NCBI RefSeq assembly: GCF_000701345.1
Contig: NZ_JNIJ01000012.1
Location: 62,001-126,000 of the forward strand
Source: Bradyrhizobium sp. URHD0069
Lineage (GTDB): Bacteria; Pseudomonadota; Alphaproteobacteria; Rhizobiales; Xanthobacteraceae
Direction of reading: 5' to 3'
Length of the DNA: 64,000 nucleotides
In this document: positions 35,757-45,097 of the stretch, piece by piece
Layout: every line of letters starts with the position of its first letter
Position numbering within the stretch: position 1 is the first letter of the stretch
The notes under the pieces: generated by a model
The model's database searches: none
What the model was told of the DNA's origin: nothing
Seen by the model: only the letters and a program-made list of their open reading frames with translations
Program-made: the position numbers and the translations under genes

Positions 35757-37360
35757 CACATCCTGAACAGGCCGAAGCGCGTCGGCTCGATCGGCGCATT
35801 GGCTGCGGCCGAAAGCCCGAGGCCGAGCACCAGCCGCGTATCGGCGGGATCGATCACGCCGTCGTCCCAGAGCCGCGCGGTGGCGTAATAGGGATTGCCC
35901 TGCTTTTCGTACTGCGCGCGTATGGGGCTGCGAAACTCGTCTTCTTCCTCCGCCGACCACGCATCGCCCTTCGCCTCGACGTTATCGCGACGGACCTGGC
36001 TCAGCACCATCGAGGCCTGATCGCCGCCCATCACGGAGATGCGGGCGTTCGGCCACATCCACAGGAAACGCGGGCTATAGGCGCGGCCGCACATCCCGTA
36101 ATTGCCGGCCCCATAAGAGCCCCCGATCACAACGGTGAATTTCGGCACGCCCGCGGTCGCAACCGCCGTCACCAGCTTGGCGCCGTCGCGCGCGATACCG
36201 CCGGCTTCGTATTTCTTGCCGACCATAAAGCCGGTGATGTTTTGCAGGAACACCAGCGGAATATTGCGCTGACAGCACAACTCGATGAAATGCGCGCCCT
36301 TCAGCGAACTCTCGCTGAACAGGATGCCATTGTTGGCAATGATGCCGACTGGATAGCCCCAGATATGGGCGAAACCGCAAATCAGGGTCTGGCCGTACAG
36401 CTTCTTGAATTCATCGAACTCCGAACCGTCGACCACGCGCGCGATGATGTCGCGCACGTCGTACGGCTTGCGGCCGTCGGCGGGAACGACGCCATAAAGC
36501 TCTTCAGGCGCAAACAGCGGCTCGCGCGGTTCGCGCATGTTCAGGGCAACGCGTGTGGGCTGCTTCAGCGTGGCGACGATGCGCCGTGCAACGCCGATCG
36601 CATGGCTGTCGTTCTGCGCATAGTGATCGGTGACGCCGGATTGCCGCGAGTGGACGTCTGCGCCGCCGAGTTCTTCCGCCGTTACCACTTCCCCGGTGGC
36701 AGCCTTCACCAGCGGCGGCCCGCCGAGAAAGATCGTGCCCTGGTTGCGTACGATAATGCTCTCGTCCGACATCGCCGGAACATAGGCGCCGCCGGCGGTA
36801 CAGGAGCCCATCACGATTGCGATTTGCGGGATGCCCAGCGCGGACATCTGAGCCTGATTGTAGAAGATGCGGCCGAAATGCCGTTCGTCGGGGAAAATCT
36901 CGTCCTGCATCGGCAGGAATGCGCCGCCGGAATCGACCATGTAGACGCAGGGCAGATTATTCTGCCGCGCGATATCCTGCGCGCGAAGATGCTTCTTCAC
37001 CGTCATCGGATAATAGGTGCCGCCCTTGATGGTCGCATCATTGGCGACGATGACGCATTCGCGCCCCGATATCCGGCCTACACCGGTGATGATGCTCGCC
37101 GAATGCACGTCGCCGCCGTACAGGCCATAGGCCGCGAGCGGCGACAGTTCGAGAAACGCCGTGCCGGGATCGATCAAGAGATCGACCCGCTGGCGCGCCA
37201 GCATCTTGCCGCGTGAGGTATGCCTGGTACGCGACACTTCGCCGCCGCCGCCGGCCACCTGATCAAGCTTCTCGCGGAGTTCTGCGACCAGCGCGCGCAT
37301 GGCTTCGGCGTTGCTGGCAAAATCGGACGAGGTGGGGTCAGTGCTGGAATGAAGCGGCAT
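35756..37360 (-). CDS. mccB: Methylcrotonyl-CoA carboxylase beta subunit (carboxyltransferase)
   Basis: The 534-aa subunit has the two crotonase-like halves of acyl-CoA carboxyltransferases, with [42 protein letters not shown] and a second-half [18 protein letters not shown]. It transfers CO2 from biotin to 3-methylcrotonyl-CoA in leucine catabolism. The chosen ATG gives the family's usual N-terminus [15 protein letters not shown] start 20 codons upstream is possible, and neither has a strong ribosome-binding site. It is first of the three-gene operon in this window; isovaleryl-CoA dehydrogenase is not seen. Confidence 0.93.
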   Translation of the reverse strand: MPLHSSTDPTSSDFASNAEAMRALVAELREKLDQVAGGGGEVSRTRHTSRGKMLARQRVDLLIDPGTAFLELSPLAAYGLYGGDVHSASIITGVGRISGRECVIVANDATIKGGTYYPMTVKKHLRAQDIARQNNLPCVYMVDSGGAFLPMQDEIFPDERHFGRIFYNQAQMSALGIPQIAIVMGSCTAGGAYVPAMSDESIIVRNQGTIFLGGPPLVKAATGEVVTAEELGGADVHSRQSGVTDHYAQNDSHAIGVARRIVATLKQPTRVALNMREPREPLFAPEELYGVVPADGRKPYDVRDIIARVVDGSEFDEFKKLYGQTLICGFAHIWGYPVGIIANNGILFSESSLKGAHFIELCCQRNIPLVFLQNITGFMVGKKYEAGGIARDGAKLVTAVATAGVPKFTVVIGGSYGAGNYGMCGRAYSPRFLWMWPNARISVMGGDQASMVLSQVRRDNVEAKGDAWSAEEEDEFRSPIRAQYEKQGNPYYATARLWDDGVIDPADTRLVLGLGLSAAANAPIEPTRFGLFRM

Positions 37361-37495
37361 GGCCTTCAGCAGTTTATGGTGCGCCGCAAATCCGGCAACG
37401 GGGTTGCGCCATGGTGTCATTGCGCCGCCGTCTTAGGCAACCCAGAACTTTCGCTCCCACTGCATACCGGGAAGTGGCTTCAGCGATGGCGACCG

Positions 37496-37801
37496 CTAAT
37501 GGGTCCAGGGTTCGGCGCGCCGGAATGCGAAATTGTCGGCATAGGCGGCCGGCCGCCGCACCGGCTCCTTCGGCTCGATCACCTGATAGGGAATGCCCTT
37601 GCGCTCGCAATATGCTATCGCCTCCTCCTTGGTGTGGAAGCGGATGGTGAGCTGCTGCTTCATGTCGCCGGAGCTGGTCCAGCCCATCAATGGTTCGATC
37701 GCTCGGGGCTGCTCAGGCTCGTAATCGAGCTGCCATTCCTTGGTTTTGGCGGTCCCTGATTGCATCGCGTTTTTGGCGGGCTTAAAGATGCGTGCGGTCA
37801 T
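37496..37801 (-). CDS. NDUFS4-like complex I accessory subunit (ETC_C1_NDUFA4 family)
   Basis: The 101-aa protein starts MTARIFKPAKNAMQSGTAKT and contains WQLDYEP, LMGWTSSGD and FHTKEEAIAYCERKGIPYQV. These are hallmarks of the alphaproteobacterial homologue of mitochondrial NDUFS4 (18-kDa subunit). It associates with the peripheral arm of NADH dehydrogenase at the inner membrane. It is a single gene, far from the nuo operon as usual. Confidence 0.9.
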   Translation of the reverse strand: MTARIFKPAKNAMQSGTAKTKEWQLDYEPEQPRAIEPLMGWTSSGDMKQQLTIRFHTKEEAIAYCERKGIPYQVIEPKEPVRRPAAYADNFAFRRAEPWTH

Positions 37802-38033
37802 GAATGATCGGGTCCCGTGAGATATGCGGCATCGGAGCGGGTAGTGGAAACGGCCAAGATAGTATAGAGACACCTTTCAAGTGTTTTGATCGGTGATTCC
37901 CCATGGATGTTACATTTTCCTGACCGGTATAGTCACTATGCTGCGCTGTGACAATCTTCGCCGCTCGCGCGGCTGACGCCCCTCGCCCGCGGCTCGATCC
38001 TCTCGAAGGCATTACTGCGAAACGGCACCATTC

Positions 38034-39185
38034 ATGAAAATCAACGCAACCCTGCCTGATAGAGGACGCGACCTCCGGCTCGATCTGTTTCGCGGAATCG
38101 CGAACTGGGCGATTTTTCTGGATCACATTCCTGACAACGTCGTGAACTGGGTCACCACGCGAAATTATGGCTTCAGCGACGCCGCCGACCTGTTCGTTTT
38201 CATTTCGGGATATACGGCTTCCTTTGTCTACGCCCGGATGATGATCGAACGCGGCTTTATCGTCGGCGCCACCCGGCTGACCAAACGCGTCTGGCAGCTC
38301 TACGTCGCGCATATCGTCCTGTTCGTCATCTACATTGTTTCGATCGGTTATGTCGCGCTGCGTTTCAGCGATCCGCAGATCATCAACGAGTTCAACCTCG
38401 CGGGCTTAGCCGGCGACCAGGCGATTGAAACGCTGCGCCAGGGATTGCTGCTGAAATTCAAGCCGGTCAATCTGGACGTGCTGCCGCTTTACATCGTGCT
38501 GATGGGATTGTTCCCGCCGGTGCTGTGGATCATGCTGCGCCAGCCGAATTTGACCCTGCTGGCTTCGATCGCGCTGTGGCTCGCGGCCCGGCAGTTCGGC
38601 TGGAACCTGCCGGGCTATCCCGCCGGGACATGGTACTTCAACCCGTTCTGCTGGCAGTTGCTGTTCGTGTTTGGCTCATGGTGCGCGCTGGGCGGCGCCC
38701 GGACGTCGATGTCGATCATCAATTCGCCCATCACCCTCTATTTTTGCATCGGCTATCTGATCCTGGCGCTTGTCATGACGATGGCTGGCAAATTTCCGGA
38801 TTTCGGCGCGCTGTTCCCGCAGTGGCTTTATTCGACCTTCAATCCCAACGACAAGACCAACCTCGCGCCCTATCGTTTTCTGCATTTCGTGGTGATCGTG
38901 ATCATGGTCATCCGGTTCGTACCGAAGGACTGGCCGGGCCTGGAATGGAAGGTATTCGATCCGCTCATCGTCTGCGGTCAGCAATCGCTTGCCGTGTTCT
39001 GCGTCGGCGTGTTCCTCTCCTTTGTCGGGCATTTCGAATTGATGATAAGCTCGGGCTCGCTGTTCGCGCAGATCTTCATCAGCGTGACGGGAATAGCGAT
39101 CATGACCGTCGTTGCCTACTACATCTCCTGGTCGAAAAGGCAGGACAAACCGCTTCCCAAACCGGCGGCGGCCAAGTCCGGCTGA
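38034..39185 (+). CDS. opgC: OpgC-family membrane acyltransferase
   Basis: The 383-aa polytopic protein begins with RDLRLDLFRGIANWAIFLDH and GFSDAADLFVFISGYTASFV, the characteristic OpgC_C motifs. About ten membrane spans follow. OpgC proteins add succinyl groups to periplasmic glucans. Many rhizobial paralogues exist whose substrates are not established, so the symbol denotes family rather than proven role. No glucan-synthesis genes are adjacent. Confidence 0.88.
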   Translation: MKINATLPDRGRDLRLDLFRGIANWAIFLDHIPDNVVNWVTTRNYGFSDAADLFVFISGYTASFVYARMMIERGFIVGATRLTKRVWQLYVAHIVLFVIYIVSIGYVALRFSDPQIINEFNLAGLAGDQAIETLRQGLLLKFKPVNLDVLPLYIVLMGLFPPVLWIMLRQPNLTLLASIALWLAARQFGWNLPGYPAGTWYFNPFCWQLLFVFGSWCALGGARTSMSIINSPITLYFCIGYLILALVMTMAGKFPDFGALFPQWLYSTFNPNDKTNLAPYRFLHFVVIVIMVIRFVPKDWPGLEWKVFDPLIVCGQQSLAVFCVGVFLSFVGHFELMISSGSLFAQIFISVTGIAIMTVVAYYISWSKRQDKPLPKPAAAKSG

Positions 39186-39275
39186 CGCGGCTCAACGGTT
39201 TGCGTGTGTTCTAATCGCAAAAGACGGTCTTTATGTTTGCGGAATACGTGCGTGCCGTCCAGCGGGTGCGCCAAC

Positions 39276-41084
39276 TCACGTCGGCTGTGTGCTCGTCATG
39301 ACCATGGTCGCAACGTCGGAATAAATTTCCACCAGCGGCGCAACGATCCTGTGCAGCGCATTTTTCGAGATCACCGTGTCGTGCAGGATCAGATTATCGA
39401 TCCCTGTGGTGAGGAAACAGATCACGGCGTCGCGCGGCGTCTCCACGATCGGTTCACCCTTGACGTTGAATGAGGTATTGATCAACACGGGAACGCCAGT
39501 CAGCGCCTCGAATTCCCTGAGCAGCCGATACAAAACCGGATTGGTTTGCTCGCGAACCGTTTGAACGCGCGCCGTTCCGTCGACATGGACGACGGCCGGA
39601 ATCTTGTCGCGCCACTCCGGCCGGACGCGCTTGGCGATCAGCATGAACGGCGAGTCCTCCTCGCCCTCGAATATCTCCTTGGCCCGTTCGGCGAGCACGA
39701 TCGGCGCGAACGGCCGAAACGCCTGGCGGTGCTTGACCCGCTTATTCAGGATATCCTTCATCTCGGCTTTGCGTGGATCGGCAAGCAGGCTGCGATTGCC
39801 GAGCGCGCGCGGTCCGAATTCGGAGCTGCCCTGAAACCAGCCGATCACGCGCTGGTCGGCGAGCAGTTTTGCCGTGTCGCGGCAGATATCGTGTCTGCCA
39901 ACGGCTGAGGTTTGTATCCGCACGAGAAACTTCGCCGTGGCGTTGCTAATGTCCTGGTTGGTATAGCGCTTGCCGACATAGGAGTGATCCATGACGAACG
40001 ATCGGCGTTGCTTCAGAATTTCGAGATAGCCGTAATAGGCGCAGCCGATCGCAATTCCGTCGTCGCCAGCCGCCGGCTGAATCCAGACATTCTCAAAACC
40101 CGCCTCCCGAGCAACCCGGCCGTTGGCGACGCAATTCAGCGCGACGCCGCCGGCGATGCACAGATTCTTGGCGCCGGTTGTCTCGCGCAGCCACCGGGCC
40201 CGCGCCAGCAGCACGTTTTCGGTGTCATCCTGAACCCGCCAGGCCAGATCCTCCCAATGTCGCATCGAGGGACTGCCTTCCCAGCTGCCGCTATCCATGA
40301 CGTAAGGCTGCTTGAATTCGGTCGTCCAATGCGGAACGTGCAATTTGCCGTCGGTGAGTTCGAGCAGATGCTTGGCCTGCTCGCGCCGGCCGTAGGGTGC
40401 AAGTCCCATCAGCTCGCCGCATTTGTTCCAGTCGCCGAAAATATAAGTCGAGGCGCGGCTGTAGAGCGCGCCAAGCCCCGGCATGTTGTAAAATTCATCG
40501 CTCAGGAAGCCGCGGTCGGGCTCCATCCAGACCTTCTTCACGCATTCGAGCTTTGAGCCGCTGAATTTGTAGTAACTCTCGGATTCCCGGGCGAGCGGGG
40601 TCGCGGTATCGGTCGATGGATAGGATTCGGCGACGTCGGATTGATAACTGCCGACGCCGTCGACAATCATCACGACGCCTTCTTCAAATGGCGACACGGC
40701 AAACGCGCTGTAGGCGTGCGCCAGATGATGGGAGATCGACACCACCTTGTCGGAACGCGACAGATACAACGGATGTTTGGAGGCCTCGGTCCGCTCGTGT
40801 GGGGGAAGGAAGCCCGGCATGTCCTGATACGCCAGACGTTCTTCCATTTCCGCCACGGGGAGGACGTAGCAATTGCGGACGATCAGCTCGACGTCATCAA
40901 GGGTGATGCCTTCGGCATCCAGGCAATAGTCGATAACCTCCCTGTAGAAGCCACTGGCATGCTTTTCGCGCGTGATTCGTTCTTTTGCGATGGCGAACGC
41001 AATAGCGCCATCGCGCAGCAGGCAGGCACTCACATCGTGATCGTAGGTGTTCAGGCCGAGAACGTAGCAGTGTTGTTTGGGCAT
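39276..41084 (-). CDS. NodU/CmcH-family carbamoyltransferase
   Basis: The 602-aa enzyme has an N-terminal Kae1-like domain (LGLNTYDHDVSACLLRDG; metal ligands in SHHLAHAYSAF; VMIVDGVGSY; GGVALNCVANG). A C-terminal carbamoyltransferase domain (GPRALGNRSLLADPRK; RPFAPIV; TSFNVKGEPIVETP) follows. Family members transfer carbamoyl from carbamoyl phosphate to a sugar or antibiotic hydroxyl, and NodU modifies Nod factors. No nod or antibiotic genes are nearby, so the acceptor is unknown. The chosen ATG (MPKQHCYVLGLN) has AAGAG upstream, and a longer N-terminus is unsupported. Confidence 0.92.
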   Translation of the reverse strand: MPKQHCYVLGLNTYDHDVSACLLRDGAIAFAIAKERITREKHASGFYREVIDYCLDAEGITLDDVELIVRNCYVLPVAEMEERLAYQDMPGFLPPHERTEASKHPLYLSRSDKVVSISHHLAHAYSAFAVSPFEEGVVMIVDGVGSYQSDVAESYPSTDTATPLARESESYYKFSGSKLECVKKVWMEPDRGFLSDEFYNMPGLGALYSRASTYIFGDWNKCGELMGLAPYGRREQAKHLLELTDGKLHVPHWTTEFKQPYVMDSGSWEGSPSMRHWEDLAWRVQDDTENVLLARARWLRETTGAKNLCIAGGVALNCVANGRVAREAGFENVWIQPAAGDDGIAIGCAYYGYLEILKQRRSFVMDHSYVGKRYTNQDISNATAKFLVRIQTSAVGRHDICRDTAKLLADQRVIGWFQGSSEFGPRALGNRSLLADPRKAEMKDILNKRVKHRQAFRPFAPIVLAERAKEIFEGEEDSPFMLIAKRVRPEWRDKIPAVVHVDGTARVQTVREQTNPVLYRLLREFEALTGVPVLINTSFNVKGEPIVETPRDAVICFLTTGIDNLILHDTVISKNALHRIVAPLVEIYSDVATMVMTSTQPT

Positions 41085-41092
41085 CGACACTC

Positions 41093-41124
41093 TTTGGAAA
41101 GATGGCTGTTTGGAAGGATGGCTG
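41093..41124. repeat. Tandem 16-bp repeat in the carbamoyltransferase leader
   Basis: TTTGGAAAGATGGCTG is followed directly by a second copy differing at one position. It lies just upstream of the minus-strand carbamoyltransferase start and could influence its leader. The rest of 41125-41448 shows no gene. Confidence 0.7.
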
Positions 41125-41448
41125 TGGGGTTTGATCGAAGATGAGTTGTCAGGCTTGCGAGGTCGAACGTTGCCGCTTGCCAAGTCACATTTTCGGCAGA
41201 TTTGAAACGTTCATTCGCCGTGCGCGAAACAAACGCAATGTACGACTCGATAAACACGGCTGCGATGCTTGAACCCTTCCTCACTTTCGCCGATAGACTG
41301 TGTAACTTGACCCCGGTTGCGCTTCCCCATAGCATTCTAAAAGGTCACAAGAGCAATAATGCAAATGACCTTAGGATACATCGGAACCGAAAGCAGGTCT
41401 CGCAAGTTTAGATGAGACAGGCTTGGAAGTTTTGGTGGGAGATCTAGA

Positions 41449-41751
41449 ATGGCTAAACGCTACAATATCGTTAGCCGCTGCATCGCAGCGATGGCATTAG
41501 TATTCATTTATTTCGTCAGCACGTCTGCCATCCTGGTAGGTACATCCACCACCCAAGCCGAGGCGCGAGGCCGTGGTCGCGGCGGTGGTTGGGGCCGCGG
41601 CGGAGGCTGGGGTCGCGGCAGGGGTTGGGGTCGCGGCTACGGCGGTTGGGGCCGCGGCAGAGGTTGGGGTCGCGGCTATGGCTACTACGGCGGCGTCGGC
41701 CGCGGATGCTACTGGAGCCCCCGTTGGGGTCGCACCGTCTGCCGGTATTGA
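41449..41751 (+). CDS. Exported Gly/Arg/Trp-repeat protein
   Basis: The 100-aa product has a signal-type N-terminus (hydrophobic AAMALVFIYFVSTSAILVGT). A low-complexity tail built from GWGRG and GRGWGRGYG units follows, ending with a Cys-containing CYWSPRWGRTVCRY segment. GGGAG precedes the ATG. It is probably a secreted or surface, very basic, disordered protein. A strong terminator follows the gene. The function is unknown. Confidence 0.78.
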   Translation: MAKRYNIVSRCIAAMALVFIYFVSTSAILVGTSTTQAEARGRGRGGGWGRGGGWGRGRGWGRGYGGWGRGRGWGRGYGYYGGVGRGCYWSPRWGRTVCRY

Positions 41752-41799
41752 TCGCGGCTCAATCGGCGTCGTCGCTACGCAAGGCTCGAACAAAAAATA

Positions 41800-41837
41800 A
41801 AAATCAGGTGCATCGGTCGACCAGTGCACCTGATTTT
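41800..41837. terminator. Rho-independent terminator
   Basis: A perfect 13-bp stem (AAAATCAGGTGCA and complement) around a 12-nt loop is followed by a T-rich tract on the plus strand. It lies about 50 bases after the Gly/Arg/Trp-repeat gene. Confidence 0.85.
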
Positions 41838-42021
41838 CTTTTTAAGACCGAAATAAATTTCGCTGGCGATTGGATCGAAGATCGCGGCGGGTTGCAGCAT
41901 TAAAAACCTCGGCGCATGCGATTGAGCCAACTCAATCGGACGACGACCTCTGTGCCAGCGCGCCGCCATGATGCGTGCCGCCTTGTGTGCACAGCTCGCC
42001 GGCGCTGTCAATTCTAACGAA

Positions 42022-42381
42022 TCATCTTTCCAGTTCGGCAACTAACGTGAACGATGCTTCGTAATACTGCTTCAACAAGCGCGGACCGAGAGACTGTCCG
42101 CCGCCATGAGCTATGGAATTACGCGCCGAGTAACATCCTGAGACACCTTCTTTGACCAAACCGTTGCTCTCAACAAACTTACCAAAGGTTTCGCCCCACT
42201 CGGAATCAAAGCGAAACAAGAGTTGTTTAATATTCTCACAGTCGTAGTTTCGTCCGCTCCTGAAGTGCCCCTTCAAGAACAACGCTATCCGAGGGTTTGT
42301 AGAACCGACCTTCTCGATGAATAAATACTCGACGCACTTCTCAAGATTCCCGCAAATTAGGACGCTGCCTACCTGCCATAT
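42022..42381 (-). pseudogene. 5'-truncated HEPN (RiboL-PSP type) protein
   Basis: This minus-strand frame is open from a TAG just upstream of 42381 and encodes 119 residues with no usable ATG or GTG at the front. The sequence matches the plan of RiboL-PSP-HEPN domains: an ICGNLEKCVEYLFIEKV helix, NPRIALFLKG, then the active-site-like motif SARNSIAHGGG (R-x4-H) and a C-terminal helix YYEASFTLVAELE. The N-terminal helix and start are missing, and a different upstream frame may hold the lost part after a frameshift. HEPN proteins are often RNases in defence or toxin systems. This copy lies just outside the tRNA-Pro island. Confidence 0.6.
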
Positions 42382-42458
42382 CTAACTCCGTTGAACGCAC
42401 CATACGTGAAATTGACGAGATTTCTACATCGGCGCACGATCCTGCACCCGATGGCGGC

Positions 42459-42731
42459 GTGAGAGTGAACACGCGCCCTGCTTCGTACCGCGTACGAAAC
42501 CGCATCGAGCGTCAAGGCGCCGACGTGATGCTGGTGGTCGCCGGGGACGATAGCAGCGAGGCTAGAGTAGCGAAGCCTTATACACAAAGCGCCTCGAAAT
42601 TTTGCGAACTCACCGACGACATATACCCCATGACCCAAGACGTGGCGGCGCAGACAACCCGCCGAGCCGCGCGGAACCATTGCAAATACCAGTTCACAGT
42701 ATCACCCAGTCCGGTTTCAAAGGTCCGTTGA
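42459..42731 (+). CDS. Doubtful ORF or gene remnant
   Basis: A GTG-initiated frame of 90 codons starts MRVNTRPASYRVRNRIERQG and continues GADVMLVVAGDDSS. The middle looks protein-like, but there is no clear ribosome-binding site and the tail is low quality. It overlaps a comparable minus-strand frame. I cannot assign a family. It is probably a decayed gene next to the island edge. Confidence 0.25.
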   Translation: MRVNTRPASYRVRNRIERQGADVMLVVAGDDSSEARVAKPYTQSASKFCELTDDIYPMTQDVAAQTTRRAARNHCKYQFTVSPSPVSKVR

Positions 42732-42881
42732 GGCGGCTCGTCAGTTTTATGGATTATGATCTCGGCTACTTCGACGACGAGACTTGCAGGCTCGAACCCC
42801 TTGCAAACCCCTTCGGGCCGAAACTGTTACCTATGTCTTCGGTATGAAACGTGACCTATGTGTCCGGAACGGACCGTTAAT

Positions 42882-42930
42882 TTTTGGTCGGGGCAGCTGG
42901 ATTCGAACCAACGACCTGCAGTACCCAAAA
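42882..42930. repeat. Detached copy of tRNA-Pro 3' end (att repeat)
   Basis: This is a 49-bp perfect match to 45098-45146. It contains the T-arm and acceptor 3' strand of tRNA-Pro but lacks the 5' half, so it is not a functional tRNA. Two near-identical short motifs (ACCTATGTCTTCGG and ACCTATGTGTCCGG, 25 bases apart) lie immediately to its left and may be the end of a lost insertion sequence. Confidence 0.92.
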
Positions 42931-43216
42931 ATGTTTCCTTTGCATTCGTATGGTCAAGCTGGCACGCGCTGCAAACGCTAAGCCATTGAATTTGCTGATT
43001 CCAACCTCGTCACATTGGCCATTTGCATTCAAGCAGTATCGCGATTTCAGGTCCCCGGGACCTGAAGAACTTAAGCAGATTTCGCTTTCAGACAGTCGCT
43101 GCATGTCTCGGATCTTGCCGTGGCTCAATCTGGATGAAGCAGCCTCAGATCATGCTGCGCACAACCGTCTAAAATCCCCTCGCCTCGAATATATGCCCGA
43201 GATAAAGCGATCAATC

Positions 43217-43738
43217 TTACGACTCCGCGTGTTTCGGAACTTCGAGCGCCTCCGCGATAACGCGCCGTACGTTCCGGACGCAATCCTCCAAGTATGCAAG
43301 AAACCCGGAAGCCACGGCCGCCGCTAATACAATGACCTCTTTGTCGTCCGCTTCACGAACGTCTTTCTGAAAGGCTTCCGTTCCAAATTTCGATATCGAT
43401 TGACGTACTGCTGCTACCTTCGTGGCACGAACCTCAGCCGTCCGCCTATGCGCGATCGAATTACGCGCTTCATTTAGAGGCTTGATCACGGCCCAGTCCC
43501 TCGCATCCGGGTCTGGGCAATACGCTTTCGCCAATAGGATTTTGTCTGAGAAGTCGAGCCGCACCTTCCGGAGATACTCGGGCCGAAAGAAGATCAGATC
43601 GAGCACCGTGTCGAGATGGCCCTCAATTTCCAGGTGCCCTCTCAGAATAACGTTGGACACGCCATCCACGTCATTCAGGTAGCGGCGGAAGTCCTGAATG
43701 AACTCGTCGTTCGCTTTCAACGCCAATTTCGACGTCAT
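43217..43738 (-). CDS. HEPN/MtlR-like alpha-helical protein
   Basis: The 173-aa protein begins after a strong GGAGG site with a helical region (NVILRGHLEIEGHLDTVLDL), then RLDFSDKILLAKAY and LNEARNSIAHRRT. The last segment contains R-x4-H, the catalytic-type motif of HEPN RNases. A C-terminal hydrophobic helix follows. The layout (EGHLD..., DFSDKI..., ARNxIAH) also resembles MtlR-like HEPN relatives, so ribonuclease activity is inference. It overlaps the DUF5681-like gene by 68 bases in another frame, suggesting co-expression. No MNT-type nucleotidyltransferase partner is present, so it is not a standard HEPN-MNT pair. Confidence 0.75.
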   Translation of the reverse strand: MTSKLALKANDEFIQDFRRYLNDVDGVSNVILRGHLEIEGHLDTVLDLIFFRPEYLRKVRLDFSDKILLAKAYCPDPDARDWAVIKPLNEARNSIAHRRTAEVRATKVAAVRQSISKFGTEAFQKDVREADDKEVIVLAAAVASGFLAYLEDCVRNVRRVIAEALEVPKHAES

Positions 43739-43925
43739 TTTCACCTCCGTCCCTTTCGAGCGGACCAAAGCCATAGCTCCCTTGATGGTCAATGGCAGGC
43801 TGCATCTCGTCGCCTTCGAGGATGCGGCGCACCATTGTATCCAAACTGATGAACCCTTTTGGCTGTCCGGCGGGATTTCCGCTCTTGCCTTTTTTGAATT
43901 GAGTCTCTTTATTCGGGAAGCTCAC
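43671..43925 (-). CDS. DUF5681-like short protein
   Basis: Initiating at GTG with AGGTG upstream, the 84-aa product contains TQFKKGKSGNPAGQPKGFIS near its N-terminus, the signature of DUF5681 proteins (FKKGxSGNPxGRPKG). These are frequent in phage and island DNA. The usual helical C-terminal part is not evident. A shifted frame over the second half reads somewhat more family-like, so a frameshift is possible. It overlaps the start of the HEPN gene. Confidence 0.6.
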   Translation of the reverse strand: MSFPNKETQFKKGKSGNPAGQPKGFISLDTMVRRILEGDEMQPAIDHQGSYGFGPLERDGGENDVEIGVESERRVHSGLPPLPE

Positions 43926-44019
43926 CCGTTTGCACCTGTTAGTTGCTATTCTGCGCACGAGGAGCCGTGGTCATCAATAGGCGTGGGCAGCGCCGCGTTA
44001 GCTGGGGGGCTAATCGTCC

Positions 44020-44196
44020 ATGGATATCGAAGACATCGGCGTTGAGTGCATTTTCCTCTACGAAAAGTTCGCCCTCAACTATTCGGTACAAATCAAACGA
44101 ACCGGCACTGAGTTACTCATCCCCTCGAGGGGGCTGAAGCTTCCGCCCGAGTTCGAACACTGTCAGATCCACGACCCTCGTCGCGCCGCCGCGTAG
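44020..44196 (+). CDS. Hypothetical 58-aa islet protein
   Basis: A short frame starts MDIEDIGVECIFLYEKFALN and continues SVQIKRTGTELLIPSRGLKL, with an acidic N-terminus and mixed alpha/beta character. It is followed 20 bases later by the nuclease-like gene on the same strand, so the two probably form an operon divergent from the HEPN pair. It could be a small accessory or antitoxin-like protein. No family is recognised. Confidence 0.5.
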   Translation: MDIEDIGVECIFLYEKFALNYSVQIKRTGTELLIPSRGLKLPPEFEHCQIHDPRRAAA

Positions 44197-44216
44197 CTAA
44201 CCCCCGCGTGATTTTG

Positions 44217-44885
44217 ATGAGTCTCACTACGCTTACCGGCTCTGCTTTTCACGATCCATTTGAACAGCTACTCCACGAATTGACCGAGCGCGTTGATGCT
44301 GTAGCCAACGGTATCGCAAACGAGTCACAGCAATTCGGCAGGCATGAGGAGTACACGACTTCACGTTTGGCGCAGGCCATCAACTCTGCCATTCGCAGCC
44401 ATCCAATCACAGCACCCGGCTTAGTATTGGATGTGCACGCGGAGGAGTTCACCAAGCCGCAGGAAAAAGTGGCCGGCGCCGACCTCTACATCTCGGTTGT
44501 CCGCAAGAACACGGACAATCAAATAAGCAAAGGCATGTTGGTCCAAACGAAACGACGAGATGCCATGCTCAGGAGCGGTGAGCCACAACGTTTGGGAAAT
44601 CAGTGCAAGCAGATGCACCGACGCTCCAAAAAGTCCTCGTATGTGTGGGTCTACGAGAGGGATCGCATCCTTTCGGTCAAAGCTCCCCTGGCATCCAAGC
44701 CCATTCTACAGCGCGTTACAGGATCGTCATCAGTTGGGGAACTTATCGCCGATGGGCTGCGCTGTAACAAAGGCGACGACAAAATTGGTAGAGAGCTATC
44801 CGCCGACCCAGCCGAAGGTATCTTAGACGTGATGAAGCGCCTCTCGGTCCCAAACGGCCTCGACTTTGTCGTAAGGCAGACCTAG
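44217..44885 (+). CDS. Putative PD-(D/E)XK-type nuclease
   Basis: The 222-aa product (from the ATG; a GTG three codons earlier is possible) shows a restriction-endonuclease-like order of motifs. There is a helical glutamate in GRHEEYTTSRLAQAI, then GADLYISVV with the candidate metal-binding Asp, then a strand KGMLVQTKRRD with Q-x-K in place of E-x-K, as in Mrr-like enzymes. A Cys/Lys-rich segment (QCKQMHRRSKKSSYVWVYE) follows. No methylase or helicase lies beside it. The call rests on motif order only. Together with the HEPN gene it suggests a nucleic-acid-targeting cassette. Confidence 0.55.
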   Translation: MSLTTLTGSAFHDPFEQLLHELTERVDAVANGIANESQQFGRHEEYTTSRLAQAINSAIRSHPITAPGLVLDVHAEEFTKPQEKVAGADLYISVVRKNTDNQISKGMLVQTKRRDAMLRSGEPQRLGNQCKQMHRRSKKSSYVWVYERDRILSVKAPLASKPILQRVTGSSSVGELIADGLRCNKGDDKIGRELSADPAEGILDVMKRLSVPNGLDFVVRQT

Positions 44886-45097
44886 CAGGCGACGGTGCGG
44901 CGAGACCGAACAGGCGCGTGTCATTCGCGGCGCGTAGCCCGTATTGGGGCCTGCGCGTGCGTCCCCAAGTGACACTGCTGATGCTGATGCGAGGAAAGCA
45001 CTAGAATTTGCGAGGGATTCTGCACACGACCTGCAGTGCGAAGTACTGTCGCGCGAAGGAATCAATCGATCGTTATAAACAATTGATTTCATTAGCG

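Noticed and set aside
39276..41084. Calling the carbamoyltransferase nodU
   Set aside because: No other nod genes or nod-box are near, and the family has many non-Nod members.
43217..44885. Classical HEPN-MNT toxin-antitoxin pair
   Set aside because: No partner has the nucleotidyltransferase GSx10DxD motif, so the pairing is of another kind or accidental.
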